From positions 1-14,532 of the forward strand of contig NZ_JAIEFA010000005.1 in the NCBI RefSeq assembly GCF_029067145.1: a DNA stretch of 14,532 nucleotides, given 5' to 3'. The notes beneath the pieces are model-generated. The model had not been told where the DNA came from. It did not search any database and saw nothing but the letters and a program-made list of their open reading frames with translations. This stretch comes from Helicobacter sp. GTDB lineage: Bacteria; Campylobacterota; Campylobacteria; Campylobacterales; Helicobacteraceae. The translations under genes and the position numbers were made by a program. Shown one piece after another: positions 6,671 to 14,234 of the stretch (its first letter is position 1; each line of letters opens with the position of its first letter).

Positions 6671-6696
6671 TTCAAGCCCGAGTGTAGGGGCTTGAA
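6671..6696 (+). terminator. 3' hairpin of peptide mRNA copy 1
   Basis: TTCAAGCCC and GGGCTTGAA form a perfect 9-bp stem around the 8-base loop GAGTGTAG. No strong T run follows, so termination may be imperfect or the hairpin may mainly protect the RNA. The loop and 3' arm also fit AAGCCCTCTACACT (6630-6643) in an alternative stem. Confidence 0.55.
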
Positions 6697-6766
6697 ATCC
6701 CCTTTAAATTCTACACTCTTATGATGACTTCGTTATCATTGAATAATCAAATCTTTTTTGTTGTTA

Positions 6767-6897
6767 AGATTATAAATTGCTTCGTCTCTTTGCTCTTCGC
6801 AATGACAGGTTGGCGTGCGTCATTGTGAAGCCTCGTTAGTGGCTGTGGCAATCCATAATTTTACATTGCTTTTATCATTGCGCCCTTGCGATTCCAC
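6767..6897. repeat. R-type repeat fragments downstream of peptide copy 1
   Basis: Positions 6767-6806 (ATAAATTGCTTCG to CGCAATGAC) are a right arm of the R element. About 6818-6897 contains GTCATTGTGAAG, a TGGCAATCCATAATTTT arm and ATCATTGCGCCCTTGCGA, a second rearranged relative. No gene is credible between 6697 and 6908. Confidence 0.65.
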
Positions 6898-6908
6898 AGC
6901 AAAGATAA

Positions 6909-8021
6909 TTAACGAATTGCCAAATACGCTCCTAAGCTATCTTGCGTCCAAGTAGCCTGCTCTTTTTGGAACTTCTGATAACTTTCTAATACCTTTTTGA
7001 AATCTGCATTTTTAGCACTTTCCTCCTCTAGCACCACCGCAAGTGTCTTTTTGAACCCATCAATTACTTCAGGAGGAAATGTGCGCACTTTTGCGCCCTC
7101 TTTTTTGAGAGCTTCTAAAGCTTTGGCGTTATAAAAACTCCCCATTGCAGTCATTTGCATATGCGCTTCACGACTTGCAACCTCCAAAATTGCTTGAACC
7201 TCTTTAGAATAACTTTCCCATTTCTGCTTATTAAAAACAAATTCCGTAATAGAACCTGCTTCCTGCCAAGGTGTGTAATAATAAGGAGCTACTTTATGAA
7301 TGTCTAGCTTTTGGTCAAAGGCAGGAGAAACCCATTCTGCAGCGTCTAAAACACCTCTTTCTAAGTTCGGCACGATTTCGCCACCGGGCGTGCTTTTCGT
7401 TGCTGCACCAAGCTTGGATAGCACTTGCCCCGCCACGCCTACCATACGAATCCTTAAGCCCTCAAAATCTTTCAAACTTTTCATTTCCTTTTTATACCAG
7501 CCCGACATTTGAATGCTAGTTGCTCCCCCAAGCATTGGATAAAGATTATATTTTGCCGCAATTTCACGCCATAGCTCCATTCCCTCGCCATAGAGATACC
7601 AAGCATTTTGCTCGCTATCAATCATACCAAAAGGAATCCCAGAGAAAAGATTGAATGCAGTATTTTTCCCCTCCCAATAATAAGGAGCAGAGTGGAATGC
7701 GTCAATCTGTCCGCTACTTGCCGCGTCAAACACCCCAAGCGCAGGCACAAGCTTGCCCGCAGGAAAAATATCTATCACAATACTACCGCCGCTTAATTCA
7801 TTCACAACCTTTGCATAATGCTTTACCGTATCCGAAAGAATCGGCATTGTAATAGACCAAGTCATCGCCAAACGAATCCTTGTCGTTGCTTTTTTAGTCG
7901 GCTTTACATTTTCCTCTGCATTTGCAGTTGCATTTTCACTATTACAGCCAACCAACGCCACCGCTCCCAATGCAGAAGCGAATCCTAAACTTGTATTTTT
8001 CAAAAATTCTCGTCGTTTCAT
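6909..8021 (-). CDS. dctP: TRAP transporter substrate-binding protein, TakP-like (2-oxo acid type)
   Basis: A 370-residue extracytoplasmic solute receptor. The N-terminus combines a twin-arginine motif KRREFLK (residues 2-8) with a lipobox LVGC (Cys26, +2 Asn), so it is predicted to be a Tat-exported lipoprotein. The mature part follows Rhodobacter TakP closely from memory: FPAGKLVPAL (86-95), APYYWEGK (112-119), GGATSIQMSGWYKKE (165-179), the carboxylate-binding arginine region LRIRMVG (189-195, Arg192), LDAAEWVSP (225-233) and KVAPYYYTPW. This family binds pyruvate and other 2-oxo acids, with some lactate relatives; the exact ligand is inference. It is the last gene of the TRAP operon, nine bases after dctM, with AAAGGAT before the ATG. 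Confidence 0.93.
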   Translation of the reverse strand: MKRREFLKNTSLGFASALGAVALVGCNSENATANAEENVKPTKKATTRIRLAMTWSITMPILSDTVKHYAKVVNELSGGSIVIDIFPAGKLVPALGVFDAASSGQIDAFHSAPYYWEGKNTAFNLFSGIPFGMIDSEQNAWYLYGEGMELWREIAAKYNLYPMLGGATSIQMSGWYKKEMKSLKDFEGLRIRMVGVAGQVLSKLGAATKSTPGGEIVPNLERGVLDAAEWVSPAFDQKLDIHKVAPYYYTPWQEAGSITEFVFNKQKWESYSKEVQAILEVASREAHMQMTAMGSFYNAKALEALKKEGAKVRTFPPEVIDGFKKTLAVVLEEESAKNADFKKVLESYQKFQKEQATWTQDSLGAYLAIR

Positions 8022-8030
8022 CTCTATCCT

Positions 8031-9359
8031 TTAAAAAATAAATTGCAAAATTTTAGCCCAATTTTCACTGCTTAGTGTTAATTGTGGAAACAAAAAAACC
8101 AATCCTAGCACTAAAACCTGTAATAAAATAAAAGGCGCAACGCCTTTGTAAATTTCGCTAATTTTGATTTGTTCTCCTACGGCAGATTTCAAAAAGAAAA
8201 TAGAAAATCCAAAAGGAGGCGTAAGAAAGCTTGTTTGTAGATTAATCGCCACAAGCAATGCAAACCATAACATATCCACTTGATAATGCATTGCAATCCC
8301 CGCTAAAATAGGTAAAGCAATATAACAAATTTCAAAAAAATCAATCAAAAAACCAAGCACAAATACCACAAGCATTGCGACAAGCATAAAATAAAAGGGC
8401 GAATCCAAATATTTTGCAAAAAAATCAAGCACAACTACATCGCCGCCTAGCTCGTTAAACACAAGTGTAAAGCAGTTTGCACCAATGAGAATCATAAAAA
8501 CCATTCCACAAAATACAATCGTTTCTTGACTTGCTTGCTTGATTAAAGCAAGATTCAGTTGCCCATTAAAAAAACTTAATAGCAATGCGCCCACCACTCC
8601 AATTGCCGCTGCTTGCGTTGGTTCTACGATTCCACCTAAAATACTTCCTAGCACAAGAGTAATCAAAACAATCGGTGGAATTGCCATTTTAAGCGCGTCT
8701 AATGCCAAAGAGCGCAGATTTTTAGAATCATCTGGGCTTGCAGGGGCAAGCTTAGGAGCAAAAACCACCACACCTAAGACAAGTAAGACATAAGCTGCAA
8801 CAAGCATAATACTTGGCAGAATCGCGGCACTAAAGAGGTCGCGCACGCTAACATTTAAAACATCGGCTAGAATGATTAAAATAATAGAAGGCGGAATAAT
8901 CTGCCCCAAAGTACCGCTTGCAGCCACCACACCAGAAATCAAACTTTTGTTATAATTTGCCTTTATCATCGTAGGCACTGCAATCACTCCCATCATCACC
9001 ACCGTTGCCCCTACGATTCCTGTGCTAGCAGATAAAAGCACACCAACTAGAATCACTCCCATTGCCGCGCCCCCGCCAAATGAGCCAAAAAGCTTGGCGA
9101 TAGAATTAATCAGCCGCTCTGCGATTCCACTTCGCTCCAAAATCATTCCCATTAAAATAAACAATGGAATCGCAATCAAGGTTGTATTGCTAAAGATTCC
9201 CTCCAAGCGATTAGGCAAAAAAGTTAGTACATAGGGATTCTCTCCAAAAACCATTAAATAGCTTCCGACGATTAATCCACTAGAACCAAAGGCAAAAGCA
9301 ACCGGCACACCCACGATTAAAAGCGCGATTGCGATTCCAATTAAAGCCAATAATTCCAT
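8031..9359 (-). CDS. dctM: TRAP transporter large membrane subunit
   Basis: A 442-residue, very hydrophobic protein with about 12 membrane segments and the DctM hallmark TTLIAIPLFILMGMILERSG (about 59-78). It forms the sodium-coupled translocation channel of the tripartite transporter. Other conserved pieces are GIVGATVVMMGVIAVPTM, GTLGQIIPPSIILI and VEPTQAAAIG; the C-terminal region with NLQTSFLTPPFGFSIFFLK is typical. Length and motifs are complete. It starts two bases after the dctQ stop, implying translational coupling, and is followed directly by the binding protein gene. Confidence 0.95.
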   Translation of the reverse strand: MELLALIGIAIALLIVGVPVAFAFGSSGLIVGSYLMVFGENPYVLTFLPNRLEGIFSNTTLIAIPLFILMGMILERSGIAERLINSIAKLFGSFGGGAAMGVILVGVLLSASTGIVGATVVMMGVIAVPTMIKANYNKSLISGVVAASGTLGQIIPPSIILIILADVLNVSVRDLFSAAILPSIMLVAAYVLLVLGVVVFAPKLAPASPDDSKNLRSLALDALKMAIPPIVLITLVLGSILGGIVEPTQAAAIGVVGALLLSFFNGQLNLALIKQASQETIVFCGMVFMILIGANCFTLVFNELGGDVVVLDFFAKYLDSPFYFMLVAMLVVFVLGFLIDFFEICYIALPILAGIAMHYQVDMLWFALLVAINLQTSFLTPPFGFSIFFLKSAVGEQIKISEIYKGVAPFILLQVLVLGLVFLFPQLTLSSENWAKILQFIF

Positions 9360-9361
9360 AT

Positions 9362-9949
9362 TTAATGTTCCTGCTTTAATTTTTGCTCTTTTAAGCTATC
9401 TTTTAAAATTTGCGTTTCTTCTGTAACGAAATCCACACTCTGCGTGTAATTTCGTTGTTTTATCTTGATAAAAGACTTCAAAATTACACTCACACTTTGC
9501 AAGCTCAAAAGCACAAATCCAAGCACCACGAAAGATTTAAAAATAAAATAATAAGGAATCTTGCCATTTTGCGAGGATTCGCCCATTTTATAAGATTGAA
9601 TCGTAAAGTCCAAACCATACTTTATCATCACCAAACAAAAGGGCAGAATAAAAAACAGATTCACCAAAAGAAAACCGATAACTTTTGTTTTGTCGCTATA
9701 ATGCGCATAAAGCAAATCAATGCGCACGTGTTTGTCCTTTTGTAATGTCCAAGAAAATGCCAAAAGAACCATTAAAGCAAAACAATAAAGGCTAAAATCG
9801 TCTAATTTGCTATTCACATAAGAAAAATTGAGCGCAAGTGCAAGCCCAAAAATAAGCAAACATAAGACCCATAATGCGACACTAGAAACACGAGAAGCAA
9901 TCAAACTTAAGCTATCTAAAACGCGTGCGATTTTTAAGATTTTTTGCAT
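9362..9949 (-). CDS. dctQ: TRAP transporter small membrane subunit
   Basis: A 195-residue protein with four membrane segments. It contains the DctQ-type signature WTLQKDKHVRIDLL (67-80) between segments two and three, and a charged cytoplasmic C-terminal tail (about residues 160-195). It pairs with DctM; the small subunit is required for transport although its exact task is not settled. It is the first gene of the dctQ-dctM-dctP operon. The ATG has AGGA ten bases upstream, a weaker site than for its neighbours. The segment arrangement and context make the call secure although DctQ proteins diverge strongly. Confidence 0.9.
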   Translation of the reverse strand: MQKILKIARVLDSLSLIASRVSSVALWVLCLLIFGLALALNFSYVNSKLDDFSLYCFALMVLLAFSWTLQKDKHVRIDLLYAHYSDKTKVIGFLLVNLFFILPFCLVMIKYGLDFTIQSYKMGESSQNGKIPYYFIFKSFVVLGFVLLSLQSVSVILKSFIKIKQRNYTQSVDFVTEETQILKDSLKEQKLKQEH

Positions 9950-9990
9950 TTGGAGGGTTTCCTAAATTAAATGAAAGATTAAGAATTGAA

Positions 9991-9996
9991 TTTATA
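9991..9996 (-). promoter_or_regulatory. Possible -10 box for the TRAP operon
   Basis: TATAAA on the minus strand about 42 bases upstream of the dctQ ATG, in an AT-rich divergent spacer. No operator-like palindrome stands out. Confidence 0.4.
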
Positions 9997-10088
9997 TCAA
10001 AAATATCAATAAATTTCAAGCAATAAATAAAGAATCACAAAGACAATAAAATAACAAAATCTTTAAGCTAAGATTTTAAAAAAATCCT

Positions 10089-10094
10089 TACAAT
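10089..10094 (+). promoter_or_regulatory. Possible -10 box for the TerC-tautomerase-polA genes
   Basis: TACAAT on the plus strand, 33 bases before the ATG of the TerC-family gene, which has AAAGGAAT as its ribosome-binding site. Confidence 0.45.
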
Positions 10095-10127
10095 ACAGAT
10101 TTTATTTTAAAAATCTAAAGGAATCCT

Positions 10128-10871
10128 ATGTTTGAATGGATTGCAAGCCCTGAAATGTGGATTGCATTGGTAACCTTGATTGCCCTTGAAATCGTGCTTG
10201 GAATTGACAATATCATTTTTATCGCGATTCTTGTAGGACGACTACCCAAAGAACAACGACAAAAAGCTCGTATTTTGGGACTATCGCTTGCAATGATTAC
10301 TCGCCTCTTGCTTCTCCTTTCACTCTTTTGGATTATGAAACTCACCGCACCTTTATTTAGTGTTTTGGGACAAGACATTTCAGGACGTGATTTGATTTTG
10401 ATTCTTGGGGGACTTTTTTTGATTGGCAAATCTACTTTAGAGATTCACCACGATATAGAGGAAGCAGACGATTCCAAACCTCAAGATTCCTTGCAATCAG
10501 GCGCGAAAAAAGGCTTTATTAGCGTGCTTGTTCAAATTGCAATATTGGACATTGTTTTTTCGCTAGATTCTGTGATTACCGCAGTGGGAATGGTCAGCAA
10601 CATTGAAATTATGATGCTCGCAGTGATTGTAGCAGTGGGCGTAATGATGATTGCAAGCAAGGGAATCTCCGAGTTCGTAGAAAACAATCCGACGATTAAA
10701 ATTTTAGCTCTTGCCTTTTTGATTTTAGTCGGCGTTACGCTCGTCGCAGAAGGCTTGGATTTCCATATTTCTAAGGCTTATATTTATTTTGCAATGGCAT
10801 TCTCTCTTGGTGTGGAATCTATTAATATTTACATCAAGAAAAAACGACTTGCGCAAAAAAATCAACATTAA
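10128..10871 (+). CDS. TerC-family integral membrane protein (YgdQ-like)
   Basis: A 247-residue protein with about seven membrane segments in two related halves. Each half carries the acidic membrane motif expected for the TerC family: LEIVLGIDNIIF (Glu21, Asp27) and LDIVFSLDSVI (Asp141, Asp147). A hydrophilic loop with HHDIEEADD (107-115) links the halves and could contact metal. TerC relatives such as Alx and MntP-linked proteins export manganese or support metal loading of exported proteins; tellurite resistance is not implied by the family name. It is the first gene of a three-gene plus-strand group. No CBS or transporter-associated C-terminal domain is present, unlike the longer YoaE type. 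Confidence 0.9.
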   Translation: MFEWIASPEMWIALVTLIALEIVLGIDNIIFIAILVGRLPKEQRQKARILGLSLAMITRLLLLLSLFWIMKLTAPLFSVLGQDISGRDLILILGGLFLIGKSTLEIHHDIEEADDSKPQDSLQSGAKKGFISVLVQIAILDIVFSLDSVITAVGMVSNIEIMMLAVIVAVGVMMIASKGISEFVENNPTIKILALAFLILVGVTLVAEGLDFHISKAYIYFAMAFSLGVESINIYIKKKRLAQKNQH

Positions 10872-10880
10872 AGGAATCCT

Positions 10881-11120
10881 ATGCCTTATGTGAATATCAA
10901 AATCACGCGCGAAAATGGCACACCCACAAAGGAGCAAAAACAACGCATTATACAAGGCGTTACAGAGATTCTAAGCGAAGTTTTGGGCAGAGATTCCGCT
11001 TCGCTTGTTGTCGTGATTGATGAGATTGACTGCGATAACTATGGAATCGGGGGCATTACGATTACACAAAAACGCAAAGCACAAAGCTTTAAATACACCA
11101 AACAAGGTAAAACTAAATGA
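10881..11120 (+). CDS. 4-oxalocrotonate tautomerase family protein
   Basis: A 79-residue protein. After removal of Met1 the catalytic Pro sits at the new N-terminus (MPYVNIKIT), the defining feature of this superfamily. The beta-alpha-beta pattern is followed by VVVIDEID and a GIGG segment. Family members form hexamers and tautomerise 2-hydroxymuconate-like substrates; no aromatic degradation genes are nearby, so the natural substrate is unknown. From memory, Helicobacter species carry a DmpI-like member of about 68 residues; this one has a basic tail of about ten residues (KYTKQGKTK). It starts nine bases after the TerC gene with the same AAAGGAATCCT leader, and its stop overlaps the polA start (ATGA). 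Confidence 0.92.
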   Translation: MPYVNIKITRENGTPTKEQKQRIIQGVTEILSEVLGRDSASLVVVIDEIDCDNYGIGGITITQKRKAQSFKYTKQGKTK

Positions 11121-13834
11121 AAACGCTGACAATCATTGATACTTTCGGATTCCTTTTTCGTAGTTATTTTGCCCTGCCCCCACTCAAAAACCACGATGGA
11201 TTCCCCACAGGATTGCTGACGGGATTTGCAAAACTTATTTTGCAACTTTACAAAGATTATCCGCAAGATTATTTAGTTTTCGCGCTGGATTCCAAAGAGG
11301 AAAATTTCCGTAAAAGCATTGACCCGCTCTATAAGGCGAATCGCCCGGAAGCTCCGCAAGATTTGCAACTACAACTCAAAGTCGCAATTGAATGGGTAGA
11401 ACAAATGGGATTTAGAAACATTTCCATTGCAGGTTATGAAGCAGACGATGTGATTGCTTCTATCAACAAACAAGCCAATCGTCTCAATGTCCAAGTGCGC
11501 ATTATCAGCCACGACAAAGACCTTTACCAACTCATTGATGAGAATACCTTTCTCTTTGACCCCAAGAAAAAAAAGGAAATTCACGCTGCAGATTGCATAG
11601 AAAAATATGGAGTAACCCCAGCGCAATTTATAGATTTTCAAAGTCTTGTGGGGGATAGTTCGGACAATATTCCTGGCGTCAAAGGAATCGGAGCAAAAGG
11701 CGCGGCAGGATTATTGCACAATTTCCACAGCCTTAATGGAATCTATGAAAATATCCATAAAATTGCCTCTAAGCGCACACAAGAATTATTAAAAATCCAC
11801 AAGGAGGACGCTTATCGCTCTTTGGAGCTTGTGCGCTTGCGTGAGGATTTGCTAGAAGATTTCAATCTCCAAGACTGCCAAATGCCACAACAAAATCCCT
11901 TGTTAAAAATCACAGAATCACTGAAAGCCTATGAAATTAATAGCGTGCTAAAAAAGATTTTATCCAAAGATTCTACTAAAAAATCTTTGCATCTATTTGA
12001 AAACGCAACCAAAATCAGAGAATCGCAAGGTTTTATCCCACAAACTCCAGCTCCAACCCCTTTCTACTTTCAAGCACATTTGTTAAATACGGATACACAA
12101 TTGCGAGATTTTCTCCCCCAAATCACACGCGATTCTATCGTGTCTTTTGATACAGAAACAACAAATTTAGATGTTTTTAATGCCAAAATCGTAGGTTTTT
12201 CTTTCAGTCTTGATGGCACAAATGCCTATTATGTGCCTTTGGCACACAATTATCTAGGCGTAGAGGAGCAAGTAAGTCAAGAAGTTGCGCTAGAGTTTAT
12301 CCAAGCACTTTTTAATGCCAAAGCCATTATCGGACACAATCTCAAATACGACTTAGAAATCTTACGCACAAACTTCGGCTTTTCACCCCAAAATCCTTAC
12401 AATATCAAGGATAGTATGCTTGCCGCGTGGCTTTATCAAAGTGATTTGCCTTGTAATTTGGATTCTTTGATGTTGCGGTATTTTAAGCACGAGATGATTC
12501 ATTATAAAGATGTGGTCAAAAAGGGAGAAAACTTTTCGCAAATCTCCATAGAATATGCTTGCCAATATGCTAGCGAGGACGCAGCCGCTTGTTATCAGCT
12601 CTACCAAAAACTTGCACATTTACTCCCACCTAATCTACTTGAAGTCGCAGAATCTACGGAATTTCCGCTGATTACTTGCCTTGTCAATATGGAGTTAAGC
12701 GGAACGAAAATTGACATTGAATATTTTAAAGAGTTAAAATCCGAAATGTCTGCTAAACTCTTGAATCTATCAGAGGAAATCTTTACGCTCGCACAAAAAA
12801 ACTTTAATCTAAACTCACCACAGCAACTTTCTATCGTCTTGTTTGAGGATTTGAAACTCCAAAGTGGCAAAAAAACAAAATCCGGCTTAAGCACCTCCCA
12901 AATGGTGTTAAACTCTCTTTATGATGCGCACCCTATCGTGCCAAAGATTTTAGAATATCGTGAGCTTTTCAAGCTTTTTAGCACTTATATAGAGCCTCTC
13001 ATAGAACACGCCAAACTCAACGAATCGCATAAAATCTATACTTCTTTTATGCAAACAGGCACGAGCACTGGACGCTTAAGCTCCAAAAATCCGAATCTCC
13101 AAAATATTCCTGTCAAAACCGCACAAGGCAGACGCATACGACAAGGCTTCATCGCACAAGAAAACCACCTGCTCCTAAGCCTTGATTATTCGCAAATTGA
13201 ATTGCGACTTTTAGCGCATTTCTCGCAGGATAAGGCGATGATTGAAGCATTTTGCCATAATGCAGACATTCATCTTGAAACTGCCAAAAAAATTTTTGGT
13301 GAGGCAAAGGCGCAAGAAAAACGCGCGGTGGCAAAAAGCATTAACTTCGGGCTTATCTATGGTATGGGACCTAAAAAACTCTCCGAAACATTAAAAATCA
13401 GCTATCAAGAGGCAAAAACTTATATTCAAAATTATTTTGAATCTTTCCCCACTGTGAAAGATTTTTTAAAGGCTCAAGAGGATTTTATCTTAGAAAATGG
13501 CTATTCGCTTACACTGCTAGGGCGTATGCGCAAGTTTGACTTTCGCGGAATCCAAGAATACCAAAAAGCAGCATTTTTGCGCGAGGGTATTAATGCAATC
13601 TTTCAAGGAAGTGCCGCAGACATTATCAAAATGGCGATGAACGCTATCACGCAGACAAATTTAGAATCCAAATTGCTTTTGCAAGTGCATGATGAATTAA
13701 TCTTTGAATCCCCGATTGCTTGTGCGGAATCCGAAGCGAAAAAAATCGCTTCCATTATGGAAAACATCACAACACTTGAAATTCCCCTCAAATGCTCTAT
13801 TAGTATGGCAAAACATTGGGGCGACTTAAAATAG
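11117..13834 (+). CDS. polA: DNA polymerase I with 5'-3' and 3'-5' exonuclease domains
   Basis: A 905-residue repair and replication polymerase. Residues 1-290 form the 5'-3' nuclease (IDTFGFLFRSYFAL, YEADDVIA, ISHDKDLYQLI, GDSSDNIPGVKGIG). Residues about 320-500 form the 3'-5' exonuclease, and all three motifs look intact: FDTET (Asp345, Glu347), GHNLKYD (Asp412) and YASED (Tyr484, Asp488). The polymerase part has motif A LDYSQIELR (Asp690), motif B with Arg736, Lys740, Phe744 and Tyr748 spaced as in the E. coli enzyme, and motif C QVHDE (Asp859, Glu860). Phe744 matches the residue that discriminates against dideoxynucleotides. The ATG overlaps the tautomerase stop by four bases (ATGA). Confidence 0.97.
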   Translation: MKTLTIIDTFGFLFRSYFALPPLKNHDGFPTGLLTGFAKLILQLYKDYPQDYLVFALDSKEENFRKSIDPLYKANRPEAPQDLQLQLKVAIEWVEQMGFRNISIAGYEADDVIASINKQANRLNVQVRIISHDKDLYQLIDENTFLFDPKKKKEIHAADCIEKYGVTPAQFIDFQSLVGDSSDNIPGVKGIGAKGAAGLLHNFHSLNGIYENIHKIASKRTQELLKIHKEDAYRSLELVRLREDLLEDFNLQDCQMPQQNPLLKITESLKAYEINSVLKKILSKDSTKKSLHLFENATKIRESQGFIPQTPAPTPFYFQAHLLNTDTQLRDFLPQITRDSIVSFDTETTNLDVFNAKIVGFSFSLDGTNAYYVPLAHNYLGVEEQVSQEVALEFIQALFNAKAIIGHNLKYDLEILRTNFGFSPQNPYNIKDSMLAAWLYQSDLPCNLDSLMLRYFKHEMIHYKDVVKKGENFSQISIEYACQYASEDAAACYQLYQKLAHLLPPNLLEVAESTEFPLITCLVNMELSGTKIDIEYFKELKSEMSAKLLNLSEEIFTLAQKNFNLNSPQQLSIVLFEDLKLQSGKKTKSGLSTSQMVLNSLYDAHPIVPKILEYRELFKLFSTYIEPLIEHAKLNESHKIYTSFMQTGTSTGRLSSKNPNLQNIPVKTAQGRRIRQGFIAQENHLLLSLDYSQIELRLLAHFSQDKAMIEAFCHNADIHLETAKKIFGEAKAQEKRAVAKSINFGLIYGMGPKKLSETLKISYQEAKTYIQNYFESFPTVKDFLKAQEDFILENGYSLTLLGRMRKFDFRGIQEYQKAAFLREGINAIFQGSAADIIKMAMNAITQTNLESKLLLQVHDELIFESPIACAESEAKKIASIMENITTLEIPLKCSISMAKHWGDLK

Positions 13835-13868
13835 CTCCTCGTTGTGTCCTTACAAATACTTTTCTTTC

Positions 13869-13989
13869 GTTCTTGCGAGAAAACCTTTAGCTTTTCGTGG
13901 CAATCTATAACTTTGCAAAAAGCAATCTTTGCAATGGAATCTTAAAAAATTAATGACGAGATTCTAAGTTATAGATTGCTTCATAACGA
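13869..13989. repeat. R element copy 2 (full length, MITE-like palindrome)
   Basis: The left arm GTTCTTGCGAG (a variant of GTCATTGCGAG) leads to GCAATCTATAACTT (13900-13913), which is the perfect 14-bp inverse of AAGTTATAGATTGC (13966-13979). The right end ACGAC is degenerate. It shares 76 of 79 bases with the copy at 14280-14358. It ends about 30 bases before the promoter of peptide copy 2. No transposase is encoded. Positions 13835-13868, after the polA stop, hold only weak repeat-like sequence and no clear terminator. Confidence 0.8.
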
Positions 13990-14018
13990 CAAAAATTAAG
14001 AATCACAAACAAATATGC

Positions 14019-14024
14019 TATAAT
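14019..14024 (+). promoter_or_regulatory. Extended -10 promoter of hydrophobic peptide copy 2
   Basis: TGCTATAAT, a consensus extended -10. Transcription would start near 14031, just at GTTTAAGG. The 21 bases carrying this box are missing from copy 1. Confidence 0.7.
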
Positions 14025-14030
14025 CGCAAG

Positions 14031-14075
14031 GTTTAAGGCTTAAAATCTCTTTGCTTGATTGAAAGGAGGTTTGAA
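14031..14075 (+). promoter_or_regulatory. Structured leader of hydrophobic peptide copy 2
   Basis: CTCTTT (14047-14052) can pair with AAAGGAG (14062-14068, one bulge), hiding the Shine-Dalgarno. GTTTAAGG (14031-14038) and TCTCTTT (14046-14052) can instead pair, in nested order, with CCTTAAAC (14189-14196) and AAAGAGA (14181-14187) in the 3' region. This suggests translation is controlled by RNA folding. Confidence 0.6.
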
Positions 14076-14155
14076 GTGGAAGTAGTTTTAACTTTAACTC
14101 TACTAATAATCCTTATTCAGACTATAAAGTCCAAATAAGATTCTTTTAAACTTAC
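14062..14155 (-). ncRNA. Putative antisense antitoxin RNA, copy 2
   Basis: Predicted start near 14155 from the minus-strand TATAAT at 14162-14167, reading across the peptide gene and its ribosome-binding site. The 3' end is not defined by any strong terminator that I can see. The overlap region is the part that differs most between the two modules, as expected if each antitoxin acts only on its own toxin. Confidence 0.45.
14076..14138 (+). CDS. 20-residue hydrophobic peptide, putative type I toxin (copy 2)
   Basis: GTG start with AAAGGAGG six bases upstream. It encodes a 20-residue peptide beginning MEVV and ending LIQTIKSK, a single membrane helix with an acidic start and a Lys-rich end. 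It is paralogous to the peptide at 6534-6596: 12 aligned identities despite synonymous changes (ATC/ATT, CAA/CAG, AGC/TCC), which supports real coding. It has its own extended -10 promoter, a foldable leader, an antisense promoter facing it and a 3' hairpin. The closest described type by character is a membrane-acting type I toxin such as Ibs or AapA. I do not recognise the sequence family, and toxicity is inferred from architecture only. Confidence 0.7.
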   Translation: MEVVLTLTLLIILIQTIKSK

Positions 14156-14161
14156 TTTATA

Positions 14162-14167
14162 ATTATA
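14162..14167 (-). promoter_or_regulatory. -10 box of the antisense RNA, copy 2
   Basis: TATAAT on the minus strand, 24 bases past the peptide stop, facing the peptide gene; counterpart of 6625-6630. Confidence 0.6.
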
Positions 14168-14208
14168 AGCCCTCTACACTAAAGAGAGCCTTAAACAATT
14201 CTTATTTA

Positions 14209-14234
14209 TTCAAGCCCAAGTGTAGGGGCTTGAA
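14209..14234 (+). terminator. 3' hairpin of peptide mRNA copy 2
   Basis: TTCAAGCCC and GGGCTTGAA form a perfect 9-bp stem around AAGTGTAG. The stem is identical to copy 1. No strong T run follows. AGTGTAGGGGCTT (14219-14231) can pair instead with AAGCCCTCTACACT (14167-14180, one bulge). Confidence 0.55.

Noticed and set aside
6389..6806. Reading the whole of 6389-6806 as one transposable element carrying the toxin as cargo
   Set aside because: The outer ends GTCATTGCG and CGCAATGAC fit, but copy 2 shows that the R element upstream of the toxin is a complete unit by itself, so the right-hand arm may belong to another insertion. It remains possible but is not needed.
6310..6908. CRISPR array in the repeat-rich gap
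   Set aside because: The repeats are unequal, widely spaced palindromic units without regular spacers, and no cas gene is near.
9950..10127. RNA gene or riboswitch in the dctQ-TerC divergent spacer
   Set aside because: The sequence is AT-rich with candidate promoters only; no stable or conserved fold could be recognised.
10115..10429. 104-residue minus-strand reading frame opposite the TerC gene
   Set aside because: It is the antisense shadow of a well-supported membrane protein gene; its Ile/Lys/Arg/Ser-rich composition is explained by that.
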